From NCBI RefSeq assembly GCF_021018895.1, contig NC_079366.1, positions 23,235,896 to 23,299,895 of the forward strand: DNA of 64,000 nucleotides, written 5' to 3'. The position numbers and the translations under genes were made by a program. The notes below the pieces were generated by a model. It worked only from the letters and a program-made list of their open reading frames with translations. It was not told the origin of the DNA and did no database searches. Shown here piece after piece: positions 36,501 through 53,790 of the stretch (position 1 is its first letter; each line of letters starts with the position of its first letter). Origin of the DNA: Seriola aureovittata. Taxonomy: Eukaryota > Chordata > Actinopteri > Carangiformes > Carangidae.

Positions 36501-39414
36501 CGTAAAAGGGCCAGAATAACTCTGAGGGGCAACAGCGTGAAAACGTAGAGAAAGGCATCCAGACACAAGAAGAAGCCGAATGTCATCAACTATAGAGAAA
36601 GAGAGAGAGGAAAATGAATTTATGTATTTATCACATATTTTTAATTTTCCAGAGTGAATGTTTTGCGTGTTTACCTTCTCCAGCTCCTTGGGGATGCGGA
36701 GGCAAGTGTAGACCCTCTCTCTGCGCTCTGTGTATTTGGCCTCATTGTGTTCCAGGAAATAGCCTCTGGTGAGCTCAGTAGTTATAAATCTGACCAGAGA
36801 CAAGTCTAGATACACAAGGACGGAGAAAAAGCATTGAAAACATACATAAAGACCAACTAAACCAACCATTCTTTCTCAGGTCTCCATGATCAAGATTGTG
36901 CTCTTTTCCTTGAGCATGTAACCATCACCTGTCTATTGTAAGGAACCTCCACCCCCACACACACCCCCAACCACCCACCCACTCCACACACACACACCTT
37001 TGTGATACAAATAACTGCCATCCTAAAAGCTTTGATGACTTATATCCAGAGGTTAATAATGGCTGCCTGCTTGTGCATTTCCACTGCAAACAAAGATAAG
37101 TCCTTAGCTAATAATCAACCAAGCAACTTAAAATTAAGATTCAGCAAACCCCTTGAAATCTGAATTACCTACACTAAAACTAAAACCATGGACGGTAATC
37201 TGCTCCTATAACAGCCTCCACTACTCTGGGAAGGTTTACAACAACATTTTGGAACCTGGCTGTAGGGATTTGCTCTCATTCAGCCACAAGAGCATTAGTG
37301 AGGTTGGCCACTGACGTTAGGCGATAAGGCCTGGCTCACAGTCAGGGTTCCAAAGTTGATAGGGAGCCGTGCAGGTCAATCAAGTTCTTCCACAATAAAA
37401 TGGGGAAACTGTTTATGAACCTCACTTTGTGCATGGGGGCACTGCAATATTGACACAGGAAAGGCCTTGGAAACACACTGTTGTCTAAAAGAGATGCACT
37501 GCACCATTTTATGTATCAAAGTCAATTTATTACTTACAGGAACCACTACCCAGCCAGTGAAAACAGTTGCAGGATGTTTTTTTGCAACTCTGAAGGAGCT
37601 TTGTTCTCCCAGGGTTAGTATTAGTACTTGTATTCAAAATTCTACTTAAGTAAAAGTATTATCAGCAAAATGTACTTAAATTATAAAAGTAAAAGAGAAG
37701 TGTCCCCTGTGACTGACATATGAATCTATCTGACATTCTGATTGTTAAAAACGTGACTTAGTTAAAAAATAAAACAGCCACACCAACACCTCTTGTGCTG
37801 TCTATTCTAGATCAGTTGTATCCATGTCTTGTTGTATCACAAAACCACAAGCTCACAAACTTGACACTGTACATAGTGTACTAATGTTTTCTGACTAAGA
37901 ATCTGCCCTTACATGCTATAAGCTTATGATATGTTTATTTCATGTAAAATCTTACAAAATCTTAATGTTAAAATCCTAATCTGAAAAATAGTGGATAAAA
38001 CTGTTAGATAATTGAGTAGGAGTTACTCTACTTTCACACTGAAATGTGGTGAAGTATAAAGTAGAATAAAAAGGGAAATATTCAAGTAAAGTACAACCTC
38101 AACATTATACTTATTATGTATAGCTACATTCCACCACTGCAGTCGATACTATCAATTTTAACAAGGGTGCATACAACATAAATTAACCTCCTAACGTTAC
38201 TTTAATCAGGCTCAGTGTTTGACACTCAGTGTCTGAGGTGGTCGCTACACCCTGAGATCAATGCCAACTCGCTGCAACGCCACTAATGCAAGACTGGGCG
38301 GTTTGCCGGTAGAGACTATACCGTTGTGTGAGGTGAAAGGGGCAGGTGCATGCACGACAAAAAATTATTTTAGTCTTATCCACTTGTCAACACCATCAAA
38401 GTTTGCATCAGCTGCAATTAAAGTAGTTCAACTAGTGTAAAAGCCATTTGTGTCATAACTCAGTCAAATCTAAACAAAAACACATGATGCACATAATTTT
38501 AGATTTAATGTGACTTAGGCTTTACAGATATTTTTGCCTCCAATGTATAACGCAAGTAAACGTCCATAAACCCGCTTAGACGTCACAGAAAAAGATGCTT
38601 CCTATAAGTGCAGAACTTGCTCTAAAATAACCCCTTTTTTAAAATTTTCTTCAGTTTCTAACTTAGTCATTGACTGGTGTCGGTGCATACAATGGTGCGC
38701 AGCAATCAGGAACTGCTAATAACAAATTCGGCCTACCTAATTTTCCAAAATGTAAACACGTATCGGCTAAAATAAGGGACTTAAGGTGTATCCCACAGAT
38801 TACCTCAGTGAGTCCATAGCAACATTATACTTTATGTATCTTTAGCTACAGCTGTTACCTTTTAACGTTTTAATCATAGATGCATTTACACGTATGTGAT
38901 GCACAAAAAACGTCCATAAAATTTACAGATTGGACTACTTTTATGACGATTGGGTGGATTTTATGCTCCTACTGAGCTACTTTTTTTAAGCAAATCAGGC
39001 AACACTGAGCTGCGCCCTGAGCTGCAGAGACTCCACTGACTACAATTGCAACTGCGTGCTCAAGAAAGGTGATTATCATAGATAACCACACTTACAGTGC
39101 AGAAGTGTAATCTAACCCAAACATATTTGCTTGTGAATAAACAATAATAGGCAAAAAAAAACAATAATTTCAGCAGCTAGCTTAGCGCTGTCAAACTGAG
39201 GGGGTCTGTGGCTGTGGAAACGAGGCTAGCTCTCACCTGACAGGTTGCGTTTCTTGCCCTTACTGCCGCCATTTTTATCGTTGAACCCCAGTGTTTCCGT
39301 GACTTCGTCCTTCTCCTTGCTCCTCTCGGTTTTTGCAGTCTTTCCGTCCCTCTCCCTGTCCTCCTTCTCCTTCTCTTTCTCTTCTCCCAGACCTGTCGAC
39401 AGCGAGTCCGCCAT
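30948..39414 (-). CDS. tapt1: Transmembrane anterior posterior transformation protein 1 (TAPT1), 14 coding exons
   Basis: Multi-pass membrane protein of the TAPT1/POD1 family (yeast EMP65 relatives), linked in vertebrates to primary cilium formation, Golgi/ER function and skeletal patterning. Exons (5' to 3'): 39414-39237, 36805-36675, 36589-36471, 35572-35410, 35311-35176, 34700-34603, 34512-34443, 34260-34180, 33970-33861, 32979-32920, 32633-32565, 32468-32392, 32259-32087, 31201-30948. All phases agree, giving 572 residues (human 567). Near-invariant stretches include TRGYFLEHNEAKYTERRERV, MMYHLIRGQSVIKLYIIYNM, FSSFGQDILDALYWTATEPK, VKHAFITKFNDIS and the C-terminus KKDLLEIDRFTICGNRID. The first about 58 residues are a Lys/Glu-rich, poorly conserved, probably disordered head. 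Hydrophobic segments start around residues 104-135. The 2.4-kb intron 1 carries transposon fossils. Confidence 0.96.
31303..31601. mobile_element. Short terminal-inverted-repeat element, 299 bp
   Basis: Starts CAGGGTTTTTCCTG and ends CAGGAAAAACACTG, a 14-bp inverted pair with one mismatch. It lies within the last tapt1 intron. The CAGGG-type end suggests a non-autonomous hAT-like element; that assignment is inference. An open frame inside has no recognisable similarity. Confidence 0.65.
33542..33582. repeat. (GA)n microsatellite
   Basis: About 20 GA units in a tapt1 intron. Confidence 0.9.
34821..35066. repeat. AT-rich dispersed element (GGGGTTGCAAC copy)
   Basis: Begins GGGGTTGCAACTAATGATTA and contains GTCTATAAAATGTCTGGAA, matching the family described at 19821. 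In a tapt1 intron. Confidence 0.6.
35815..36020. repeat. AT-rich dispersed element (partial copy)
   Basis: Begins GAGCTGGAACTAACTATTAT, with TTTCATTATCAATTACTTTG. A second partial copy of the same family in a tapt1 intron, about 750 bases from the copy at 34821. Confidence 0.55.
37170..37490 (-). pseudogene. Decayed Tc1-like transposase fragment
   Basis: Read on the minus strand, short stretches match the C-terminal part of a Tc1/mariner-type transposase as found in many fish: HAQSEVHKQF, then IVEELD, then LTNALVAE and VEAVIGAD, with stop codons and a deletion. The segment that should carry the PDLNPIEHLWD motif with the last catalytic acid is missing, so it is non-functional. It lies in tapt1 intron 1. 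Confidence 0.65.
37620..38145. repeat. Dispersed element ending ACATTCCACCACTGC
   Basis: Contains ACTTAAGTAAAAGTATTATC near its left side and AAGTATAAAGTAGAATAAAA and GCTACATTCCACCACTGC at its right. The same family as 27115-27492. In tapt1 intron 1, next to the Tc1 fossil. Confidence 0.55.
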
Positions 39415-41484
39415 CTTCGCCTAACGATCTCAGCTGCTGCCTGGGAGACTGACATCTGCGTCACACGTCGTGACGTCATCACGCCCCGTAGTGTCACCAA
39501 ATCGCCAGCAGGTGTCATGAAAAGCTCAGTAAGTCATTTTACTCCTTGATAATAAATTATTAATAACTGACTGATTGCTTTTCCCCTCTTCCTCCTTTAA
39601 ATCGTCTTCGTTGACGATGAAACGTATAACAATCACGCATCACAGCTTGAATAAAAGGTGGGGGGATTATATTTCAGAATAAGACTATAAAACATACAGG
39701 ATAAAATACCTCAAATGGTAATTTACATCAGTAAAGCACCTTAAAAGCTAAAAAATGATAAGGGCCTCAAGCGGGGGTGTAGTCAGACATTGTAAACATT
39801 CAGGGCTTCACCCCAACTTAACTCTATATTGAGGGGACATGCTCCCCTTGGGAATTTCTTTCCCCATTCACAGCAGCTACATGCACTATTCACTGTATCA
39901 AGCCATTGTACATCATTTGGGGAAAACATGATAGTTTCCCAGGAGAAAAAAATCATCCAGAGCCCGCATCATATTTTGAATCTAATTGTTCCCTGTTGTC
40001 TGATTGTCTGATGTTACTAGGTTAAATTTACATGACATAGGTGGGGAAATAATTTGGCATAAACAGCATCATCTTGAAACCCACTTTTGTTACACTATGC
40101 TGGAGTAGAGTTCACAGATTTTATGTTTAGATGACAAATCTAAAGCAAATAGAGCATATATAGCAATTATAGGACAATTATATGTGCAGCTCTAACTGAG
40201 CAGCCATGGATCCACAACAAGGCCAAGAAAATTCCTTCATACTCTCAACTGAATATTAAGCCAACATTTATTCAAATAATATTAAATTTCTTTAAGGAAT
40301 AGCATCATAGGATAAACAACATGAACATGTACTGTAATATTATCGTACAGTATTTTATTTGATCTATTCTTTATCACTCTGTTCTGATTGCCTCAACCTC
40401 TCTTCTTCTTTAACTCTCTCAGCTCCACTCATTTATTCCTGGAAATGTCCTACACTAAAAACAAAATAAAACAAAAATAGTTTTAATATTTTTGATCATA
40501 AACTGAAGATGTAAAAATATTAAATGCATAGTACATTGAGGTGGTGCACACTTATAAATACCATGAACTTCATAAAAGATTCAGGGCTTTTGGGAAAACA
40601 TCTGGAGCTGGGGCCCCATAAGCCGTCCCCTGCTCCTGGCCTCAAGGCTGATCCTGCTTTTTCCCCCTCATCTTGAGACCTTGTCATGTGGATGGGCCCT
40701 GTGTCAAAATCCTGACTTAGCAACTTTTCAGTAACTACTGTTTTAGTACCTTTGGGCAACATATAATAAATGTGCTGTAGTCATGTGCACTGACTTGGGT
40801 CTGGTTGAGCTGAAACTGTTGCACTTTCTGCGAATAATGTAAACTTGTATCCACACCATTTCGTTATTTATAAATAATACAGTGGAGGAGAAAGTACTGC
40901 ATCACAAAGCAGACTCACAATTGTACTTAGGTACACAACTTTATTAAATGTAAGTTACTGATATGCACAAGATAGACCTAAATTAAGTGGAGCATGCAAA
41001 CAATAACATATGAGATTTCTCATTGGTGCCATAACCTGACCTTTTCGGGTGTGTGTCTTCTAATGGACCACATCTGTCATTCTGACACAATTAACTGTGC
41101 TTACATGATTTTATAGCTGCAGCCACCACTAAGGTCACCAATTACATTTCCAGCTCCAAATACCAACTGGTAAAGGTTAATTCATCCCCTGAATAAAGAG
41201 GATTGTGTGCGAGAGAGAGGGAGCAGAAACCAGGCGCACAGGGAAAGGATAGAGTTTCTCCCGGTAAGGGATCTCTTTGACCGCCATAGATTCGGTTTCT
41301 CCTCCCAGGTGACTCATGCGTCCATACATGCAACATTTCGCCAAGTGAAACAACCGTATTTGTCGGATTATGATTTATTTTTACTTTTCAAACTCTAGAA
41401 TAAACTCATGGTGATCGCCGAGTGCGCTCCGCGGTCGCTGCCGGGTGTCTTGTTACCTCCCTCGGGGCGCCATGGGCTCCTAAG
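39415..41484. other. Divergent intergenic region between tapt1 and clrn2
   Basis: Holds the 5' ends of two oppositely directed genes. The first about 100 bases upstream of the tapt1 start are CpG-bearing (TCACACGTCGTGACGTCATC near 39460-39480 includes a palindromic CRE-like TGACGTCA). No coding sequence was recognised elsewhere. Confidence 0.5.
39471..39478. promoter_or_regulatory. CRE-like palindrome upstream of tapt1
   Basis: TGACGTCA, the full palindromic CREB/ATF site, about 57 bases upstream of the tapt1 start codon, a position compatible with a CpG-type promoter. Function inferred from the motif only. Confidence 0.4.
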
Positions 41485-43569
41485 ATGCCTTCTCTGTGGA
41501 AACGGATAACCTTCTCGGTGGCCTCGGTTCTCTGTGTCGGCTCTGTGGCGCTCTTGGTCGTGGCCCTGTCCACGGAGCGGTGGGTCACCGGACGGATTCT
41601 GTGTAAAACCGGAGCGGAGATAGTGAACGCGTCCCATCCGGAGCTGGACCAGTTCATCGGGGACATTTATTACGGCTTGTTCCAGGGAGGAAAGAGCAAG
41701 AAGTGCGGGCTCGGGAAGCGGCGCTCCAAAATATATAGTAAGATCAAATACAGTATATGAGCCTCTGTGAGCCCTCTCCTCTCTCCTCATTCCCTTCCTC
41801 CTGTGTTCAAAACATAATGAAGTCATCATGAAATACAGACTAATTATATGAATGCAGATAATATAATTTGTATATTTTTGATGACTTTTAGATCCTTCAC
41901 CAACAGCTTTAGATACTGAGCAAAACGAGTCTTGGAGAGTTTCCAAAATTACCAAATAGTCCTATATCAGGCGGAATTTTTGGGAAAACTTTGTATAACA
42001 TGATTTACAAGACATCAAGCAGAATATTTCCATTTGACGAAATAGTTTAGTGGAAATATTAACATAATTACATATCAAGTACAAATACACACCAGTTTCT
42101 TAGAATTGAATTTAGCTGTCATGTTTTTTAATAGAAGCTCATTTAATCTTGTCTGTGTAAATTGTTATATATTCTATGTTGCCTGTCTTTTAAATACTTT
42201 TTCTGGCTTATTTTCCTATGAACTCCTTATGAACCATAAAAGCATGACAAACTACACTATTGATACATTTGAAAGCATTTAAACGTAGGTATGAGGATAC
42301 TGTCTTTTATTATAAAAAATGAAACACACATTAAGATACATTGCTGCCACCTCCAAATGTACTGCAAACATTCAGACATACTACTGACTTAAATATCACA
42401 ATGCAAACTTATTAAATAACTTTAGGTGATTAAATTTCAAATTAAATTATTAGATCAAAAATAACATCATATGCAATATGATTCTGTCAGCACATAAATA
42501 CAATTACCAGAGAACGTCATGCTCCAACATTTTCTGGCAAGTAAGACTCCCTTAATCTGTGCCTAAATAGTCATTTAAAATATGATCAACTTCTACATGG
42601 ATCTTCTGACTCTAAGGACACTATTGTTCATTTTTCTGCCAATGGCACACATGCACCGGCGTTGTTTATGTGGCACACAACTCCAGCTTCTTGTCTAATA
42701 TGAAACGTGTGCAATAACAGGGACAATATACTGCATCCACACATTATATTCACCTGTTCACGTTTTCACATCAGCAACCTTCCCACTTCCTCACGTACTC
42801 TATTTCTGGTTGCTGCCAAGAATGACAATTAATCTGGTGGCCGTTGAGTGTGTTTCTCAGTTTCTTCATTTTGTCTCAAACAACTCATTTTGCAGGGCTG
42901 ATGATGTGTGTTTTTTCTCTGTTTTCTGTCCGACTGTCCAGTTTTCCCAAAGCTCATACGAACATTGAACAGTGGCCTTCACATGATGGTGATCCTCTTC
43001 TTGCTGGTGGCCATTGGCTTCGCTCTGGTCAGTCTGTCTTTCTGTATTTACAACGCACGCAAGGTTCCCTACCAGAGCATCAAGGGGCACAAAGGACTCT
43101 ACCTGTGGAACGTCATTGCTGGTATGTGAGGGGACTTTGTCTTTATTCTGTCCCTCAAATATTGCTTTGTTTTTCATTTCCCTGCTCTGCATTTCCTTTC
43201 TTTCTTTTTTTTTGCGACTGAGTGCACTAGCTTCTATCCCAGTTCTTGGCTTGTGAGAAATCCATTTATTTTGCCCAACTCATTTTGTATTTCTTTTCAG
43301 CTTTTTTCGGTGCCCTGGGTGTTTTGTGTTTCCTGGCAGCTATGAAGCAGCACAGTCTGACCGAGCGGGTGGCAAACTATCAAGAGAACCTCTTTGTCCT
43401 TGTGGTCCTGGATGACAGCCTGGACTGGTCCTTCTGGCTGGGTGTAGGCAGTGTTACGACTCACTTTGCCGTCTGTGGAGTGGTCGCCATGAGCCGGTTC
43501 AAGCTGCCCAAACCAGAGATCAAGAAACCTGAAGAACCCACCATCTCTGCTCTGGACCTGCTCTACTGA
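41485..43569 (+). CDS. clrn2: Clarin-2, 3 coding exons
   Basis: Four-transmembrane, tetraspanin-like protein of inner-ear hair-cell stereocilia; loss causes hearing impairment in vertebrates. Exons: 41485-41737, 42942-43121, 43301-43569. Phases agree, giving 233 residues (human 232). TM1 is about residues 8-28. The first loop has [18 protein letters not shown], with a glycosylation site at Asn48 as in other clarins, and [14 protein letters not shown]2 ([20 protein letters not shown]) is followed by VPYQSIKG and [11 protein letters not shown]3 and TM4 are in exon 3 with [14 protein letters not shown], and the protein ends ISALDLLY. An in-frame ATG lies 63 bases upstream, but the clarin start MPSLWKR is the conserved one. 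It is adjacent to lap3, as in other vertebrates. Confidence 0.96.
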
Positions 43570-43926
43570 AGGACCAAACAAGACGCAACATTTTAGCACT
43601 TTCAGCACTTATGGTTGGCCCCTTAGGCTCATTATATAATCACAATTTAGCCTCATGATTGATTTTTACTTAAACTGACACTAGAAAAAAACATCATGAT
43701 TTGTCAGTGACAGTTATCTGGACAAAAGTGTTGACTTGCTTCCTCAAAAAGCCGCCTGGGCTGTAAGGCAGCTGTTCAAATGTTGGAGTGGATTACACTT
43801 TTGGAGTAGATGAACAGTCAAGTCAAGAGGAACCCCAGGAAGCGCAACAGAAAAGAAATTCCTCTTCCATTACAGACAGACATGCAATGGACCCTGTAGA
43901 TACAGTAGTGCAAAATGATGTACAAA

Positions 43927-43932
43927 AATAAA
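43927..43932 (+). terminator. Poly(A) signal for clrn2
   Basis: AATAAA about 360 bases after the clrn2 stop codon. Confidence 0.55.
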
Positions 43933-45672
43933 ACATTAAGTAAATATTAAGTTTAATAAAATAAAAGAGGACGTTGATGTCGCCAAGCACAGGTAGCATG
44001 TGGCCCACAAAACTTTCCCCTGTAACACAAAACAAGATGATGGTTTCATCAGATGCAAACACTGGAGATTTTTCAGAAGAATATATTGATCTGTTAGGAA
44101 AAACAATGTAATCAGCAGTTATTTTCAAAATATTTCCCTCGAAAATTAATGTATGCCAAGCAGTTATAATGTACACCACCAGAGGGATCGCAGCACACAG
44201 GCACACACAGGAGACACTGACCATCCTGACAGAGACTGTGGACAAGTCGGACTCACGACGTGCTGGAGGCTGCCCCACCACACTGCACACATTTCTGAAT
44301 CACAACCGAACTCTATACAGATTTTACACTATTTATGATAAGTGGCTACAAATGTCAAGTCACTGGTCACTTGTATTCTCAAACACTACCAGCAGTTGTG
44401 ATCACAGTAACAGCAGGTCTTCAGGTCTATTTGCTTGCTCAAAGGAGATAAGACTGAACTAACTAATCCTCGTCCACATTAATGGAAACAAAGTGTCCTG
44501 CATCCCAAACTCGGGCTTTGAGCTCTGGACGTCCTGTGCTGTATATTCTGTCTATAGCTGCATGTGTAAATGTATGGGATGTCAGTAACTGATTTGTTAT
44601 GGTTCTCAGAATAAGAAGTCTAAAGTCTGAAGGATTTGAAATGAATCGTTTACAGCAATTATCTTTACTACCAGAAAGTTACGCATGAACATTTACTTCA
44701 TAGTGAGTGAGGGGCTTACATAAGAGCTTCTTTAAACGTACTTAACTTCAGAAAATTGGTCACAAAAGTTGTTCACATTTGAAGTAGTTGGCTGCTATGC
44801 AGGTCAAAATAAGAATTATTTTGTACACATTTAAAAAAAAAAATTAATGCAAATAATGGGTTTGGCCATAGTTAAAGAACATTTACTGTACGAAAAGTAA
44901 TAGATTGGTTGCACTCTCATGTGTTGAGTTGGCTGCATGTCATCATGTCTTTGCTTCGAGACGTTCTCTTACTCAGGGAAACCGGAGCTGGAAACTAACA
45001 AACCTCTGACAAACATATTTATTGTATAACATAAAATAAACAATAAACAATTACTTTACAGTGCATATTTCTTATTCTTCTTAGTCCGTGTTTTGTTAGA
45101 TTTATGACCTAAATTTTCTATATGTCAACAGTAGGGAATAATATTGTCTCTCCCTTTAAAAAATGAAAAATTGATGAAAGATTTTTATGTGGAAATGTTG
45201 ATGCAAATTATTTTTGGAGACCTCCCAAATAATAATAATGTTCTCTCAAATTACACCTGATTATTTGGAGACTTACTCATATTGATAACTGGCTGATTGA
45301 CTACATTTATTCTATTGTGCTTGGTGTGGTTTTCAGACTTTTTCTTTCTCTTTTTAATTATATTTATTTATCTATTTTAATATGATACTGTATAAAGGTG
45401 AAATATTCACAATACACAAAGTGTTGACATAAAATGAAGCTTTCACATACCTAATGCACAGAAATATATTGATGCTTAGAGGAGAAACCGGTTTTAACCC
45501 GCTCCTGCCGCCTGGTGGCGACAGTGATCCGTCTTCGTCGCTTGTTGGTGACATAATCAAAAACGCGACGGTGTTACGTCCGTCCGTTCGGCTACCTTCT
45601 GCACATGTTTACGACCTTTAACTCTCTGAATCAGTAATTCATTTTTTTTGTCAGTCCATTAATGTCCAACAG
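43933..45672. other. Intergenic region between clrn2 and lap3
   Basis: AT-rich without recognised genes. The last about 200 bases (45490-45600) become CpG-bearing and probably form the lap3 promoter. A 155-codon minus-strand open frame at 43823-44290 has no family match. Confidence 0.5.
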
Positions 45673-50149
<4,477 letters not shown>

Positions 50150-50491
50150 GAGATGGACACAAAATCTGATAATGTACGAGATTCTCCGACCATCTCCTGA
50201 CAGGATTCAACAGTGATCTTTCCATAGAGACATGGAGAACTAAAGTGTCAAAGTCAGATAAAACAGTATCCTTTCCTTGGAGGAACTAATGATAGAAATC
50301 TAAAATGTAAGTGTTTTGTGAAAGAGGGCGATGGACCTTTGATTACATACAGCAAATGCATCAGTCTAAGAATTTCTTTCTTTAGGCCATGATGTAACAT
50401 TGCCCTCCCCACACAGTTGTGATATCAGCTGAAAGAAAATTGAAGCTCTGTAGTAACTACATACTAGTTCAGATAATTTATATGTTATATA

Positions 50492-50497
50492 AATAAA
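50492..50497 (+). terminator. Poly(A) signal for lap3
   Basis: AATAAA about 345 bases past the lap3 stop codon, followed by T-rich sequence. Confidence 0.6.
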
Positions 50498-52331
50498 CTC
50501 TTTATGGCTTTAATTAGGTGTATGAGCCTGCGTGTCTTTTATGGTGGTCATCTCTTTGGATTTTTACTACAAGGCCAAAAGTATGTGGACATTTCCCGTC
50601 TGTCCCCACTGTCCGTATCAAATAAAAGCCCCCCCCCCAAAAAAGGAAATCTACAATAGTACAGTGGAAAGTGTGTTAGTGTTATCAACAAACATTATTG
50701 CGATGTGTAGGAGAAATATAAAATAAAGTAGGGGCACTTTTTACAGGCAAACTACACCCACACTCCATGGGTTTATTATTATTTCCTCTACACTATGATT
50801 TGGAATAAAGACAAGTCTTGAAATGAGTCTACACTTCTAAAATTTGCTCGCATCAGATATGTTCATACTAGTACAGCAGCAGCTCGCTGGAGAAGAAAAC
50901 CTTCCTCGAGATATGAAGAAATTGTAACGTAATAAAGACGTGATAATATTTTGACAGACCACTTCAACACATTGGGGACGTTTTGACGACTCCACCATGT
51001 TCAGCTCTGAGTAGTAGAACATTCCTTTCCTCAGCAGGCAGTCTGACGTTCTTTGATGTTATCTCTCATCTATTATTTTATCACACTATCATCTCTGTCT
51101 CTTTTTGACATGTTACCTTGAAATCAGCACAGGAGGAGTTAGGCATTAATCCTAGGTTTTACATAACACATTGGAAGCATTGCATTGAACTCCAAGCATT
51201 ATATGAGTTTTGAATGCTCCAAAAACGAAACCTATAAAGTTTCATACATCTGCAAAAGTAATCTGTTGGACGAATCCATCACCATCACTAAAAATGATTC
51301 ATACAGGGCAAAAACAGGTGCAGACAGACAATCAAAAAGCTTGTAAACAAGCCAATAACTTTGCTTCATTAGCTACCACTTTATTTGGAGGTCAAACCCA
51401 AAGTGCACCTCTCAATTTTATTTTGCCAGTAACTCCACACTGCCCAGAAAACAATTAATGCACACAACAACAGTTCAGTCAGGGTACTCATGTCTAGATG
51501 TTAATGATTAATTGCAACAATATCCATTTTAGTTTAGCTGTATGGCTCTGCTCATGTGATGCTGTGCTGTGGAACAAACTGACAGAAACGCCCCTGAGCT
51601 CAAAGCATCCTGACAGAGCCTAAAATACATGAACGCACATTAAAAACATTCAAAATTCACATATGGCTAAAAGCTAATAAGGAGGTTGGGAAGGCAAGGA
51701 TGCAGAGCACCCATGACATCCATGAATTGTGATAACATGTTTCAAACAATTATCCTTATCCTTTTACTGTTTAAAGCACTGAAAATATTCATAAACTCTC
51801 CTGTGAAAGGTTACAGTGTCCGACACGTGCGTGCAGAGATTACCACAGTGGAATGCAGTTTCACAACCCGGCTTCATCAGCTGTGTTGTTTCTTTATCAT
51901 TTATCGTCTTCATCTCATTCATTGATGAGTGATACAGTCGCATTTCTGCAGAGTGTCGTTCACGTATGTTTGTCGTGTGTCATCACATAGTGTGCATGTA
52001 TTGTACTATTAACTGTACAAGATGATTTATGAGATTCAAATTTTTTGGCACATTCACATCGAGCATGATCTGCTAAGTTCATTTGGGCTCTCCAGTATTT
52101 CTTCCCTTAGTTAACCAGTGGACTGAAGAGCGCTGTGTGTTCCATGGGTCAACATCACAAAACACATTGCAGAAGTTCTCAATCTAGTAAGAGATGGCAA
52201 AAAATTTGGACTAGTCTGTTTATCGGGATGCTGAATTGCATCTCAAATGCTGCATTGGTTGTCATCAATCGAACACTGTCTGTTTTGAGCATTGTCAGGT
52301 TGATATTGTGTAGGTTGATCTCAGCACAGGT
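50498..52331. other. Intergenic region after lap3; no gene seen
   Basis: AT-rich, with a repeat end-like word GGCCAAAAGTATGTGGAC at 50573-50590. No supported coding sequence. Confidence 0.5.
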
Positions 52332-52832
52332 GTGGATGTTATCTTGAGCGCATTATCTGTAGGCATTGGGTTCCACCAGGGTTGTAACTTGTCACCGATT
52401 GTTTCTGCCATGAGTAGAATGGGTGCAGTACAGGGATGCAGAGTTCAGTCATCTCAGGATGAAATCTCTGCTTTTTTACAGATGATGTATAGTTCTGTTG
52501 TTTTCATCAAACCATGACCTGGGACATATTGCATCCAACTGTGAGGTGGTCTCATTCACTGCTAATATGTAATATGGAGCACAAGATCGACAGACTGAGT
52601 GACCAGAGCAGCGGCAGATTTGTCGTCGTACCAGCTTGTTGCAGAAAAGGAACTCAACCCCTCCAGTCCTCAGCAGCAGTCACAAGCTTTGGGTATGGAC
52701 AGCAAGAAAGACATTACTGATATAATCAACATAGGTGAGTTAGCTTCCCGGATGGCTGGACTCAACCTTCAGGACCAGGTAATGAGCTTGGAGTATAGCC
52801 ACTGCTCTGTTGCACTGAAAGCACCCAGCTGA
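52332..52832 (+). pseudogene. Decayed non-LTR retrotransposon (LINE) reverse transcriptase fragment
   Basis: Broken frames match the reverse transcriptase of fish LINEs. VGIGFHQGCNLSPIVS corresponds to the conserved QG-LSP block, then TDDV (about 52480) corresponds to the FADD catalytic box, now frameshifted. Further on, RMAGLNLQDQV corresponds to the post-RT segment with RVAGLSLRDRV. Several stops and frameshifts show it is inactive. The element may extend to about 53.3 kb, but the match is lost. Confidence 0.6.
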
Positions 52833-53731
52833 TTCAGGCATCCACGTCCCACTTGGAGGAGAACCTTGGATAGAGCCAGAACAAGCTGAAGTGATTATAG
52901 GCCTTTATACCATTTGGCCTCAGCATACATTGGGGCTATAGAGGAAGACTAGGAGGATGTGGCTAGGGAGAGCAACAGTTGTACTACCTTGCCCAGCCTA
53001 CTTCCGACTCAACCATCAAGAGCATTATATGGATGTGTGCTGACCTGCTCAGGCCAACCTCAAATACATGTTTATGCCTAGTCGATCTGTCAGCCTCGAA
53101 TGGAGACGAGTCGAGTTGGCATCAGAACAGTTCTACATGCTTGAAGATGGTGTTAAAAGAGAAGTTATCGAGGAATCCTGGCTGAAACTCAGGTTCATTG
53201 CAAGGTTGTAAGCCTGCGTCAAGGGATGACAGTCAAAGGCATGATGGGTATGTGCAGGACACGGGCATGGCATCCCTGCTGTGAGATCCGCCTCAGACAG
53301 GTCTATCTCTATATCTCGAAAGCACATTTACTCAATCTCAGAGGCTTCTACAGTGCCACAGTAAGAAAACCACGAATAACCAAAGAAATCAATAGAAACA
53401 CCTTGAGTGTCCATTGACCTTCTTTCATAGCAATCCCATATCTAGCTGAGGACTGGAGCTTTGGCTGCCTCTGCACTAACATGCACATTAGCTGTAGCTC
53501 ACGGGACTCAGAGAGAAAAGAACTATGAAGCTAAAAGATCAGATAATCAGCAGTTTAACTGGTTCCACAGCTGAGAGGGTTGACAATCTTGTGCTCAGGT
53601 GCCGCCCAGGGACATCTCTGCCCCTTCCTCCTTCTTGTTGGATTTGAGAAATATGATAAGATTATCAGTTTTTTTTTAACCCACCAAGATGTGTCTTGTC
53701 CACATGTTGTGACTCTGCAGCACTGCACATC

Positions 53732-53738
53732 TATATAA
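53732..53738 (+). promoter_or_regulatory. TATA box of the Ly6-type gene
   Basis: TATATAA, 53 bases before the start codon, implying a start site near 53762 and a short 5' leader of about 30 bases. Confidence 0.65.
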
Positions 53739-53790
53739 GCTGCAGGGTTTCTGCCTCGAAACACCAAACGCCTTCCAACCTCCATCAAAC

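Noticed and set aside
41395..41955. 186-codon minus-strand open frame
   Set aside because: Antisense shadow of clrn2 exon 1; the plus strand has the clear clarin sequence with correct splice sites.
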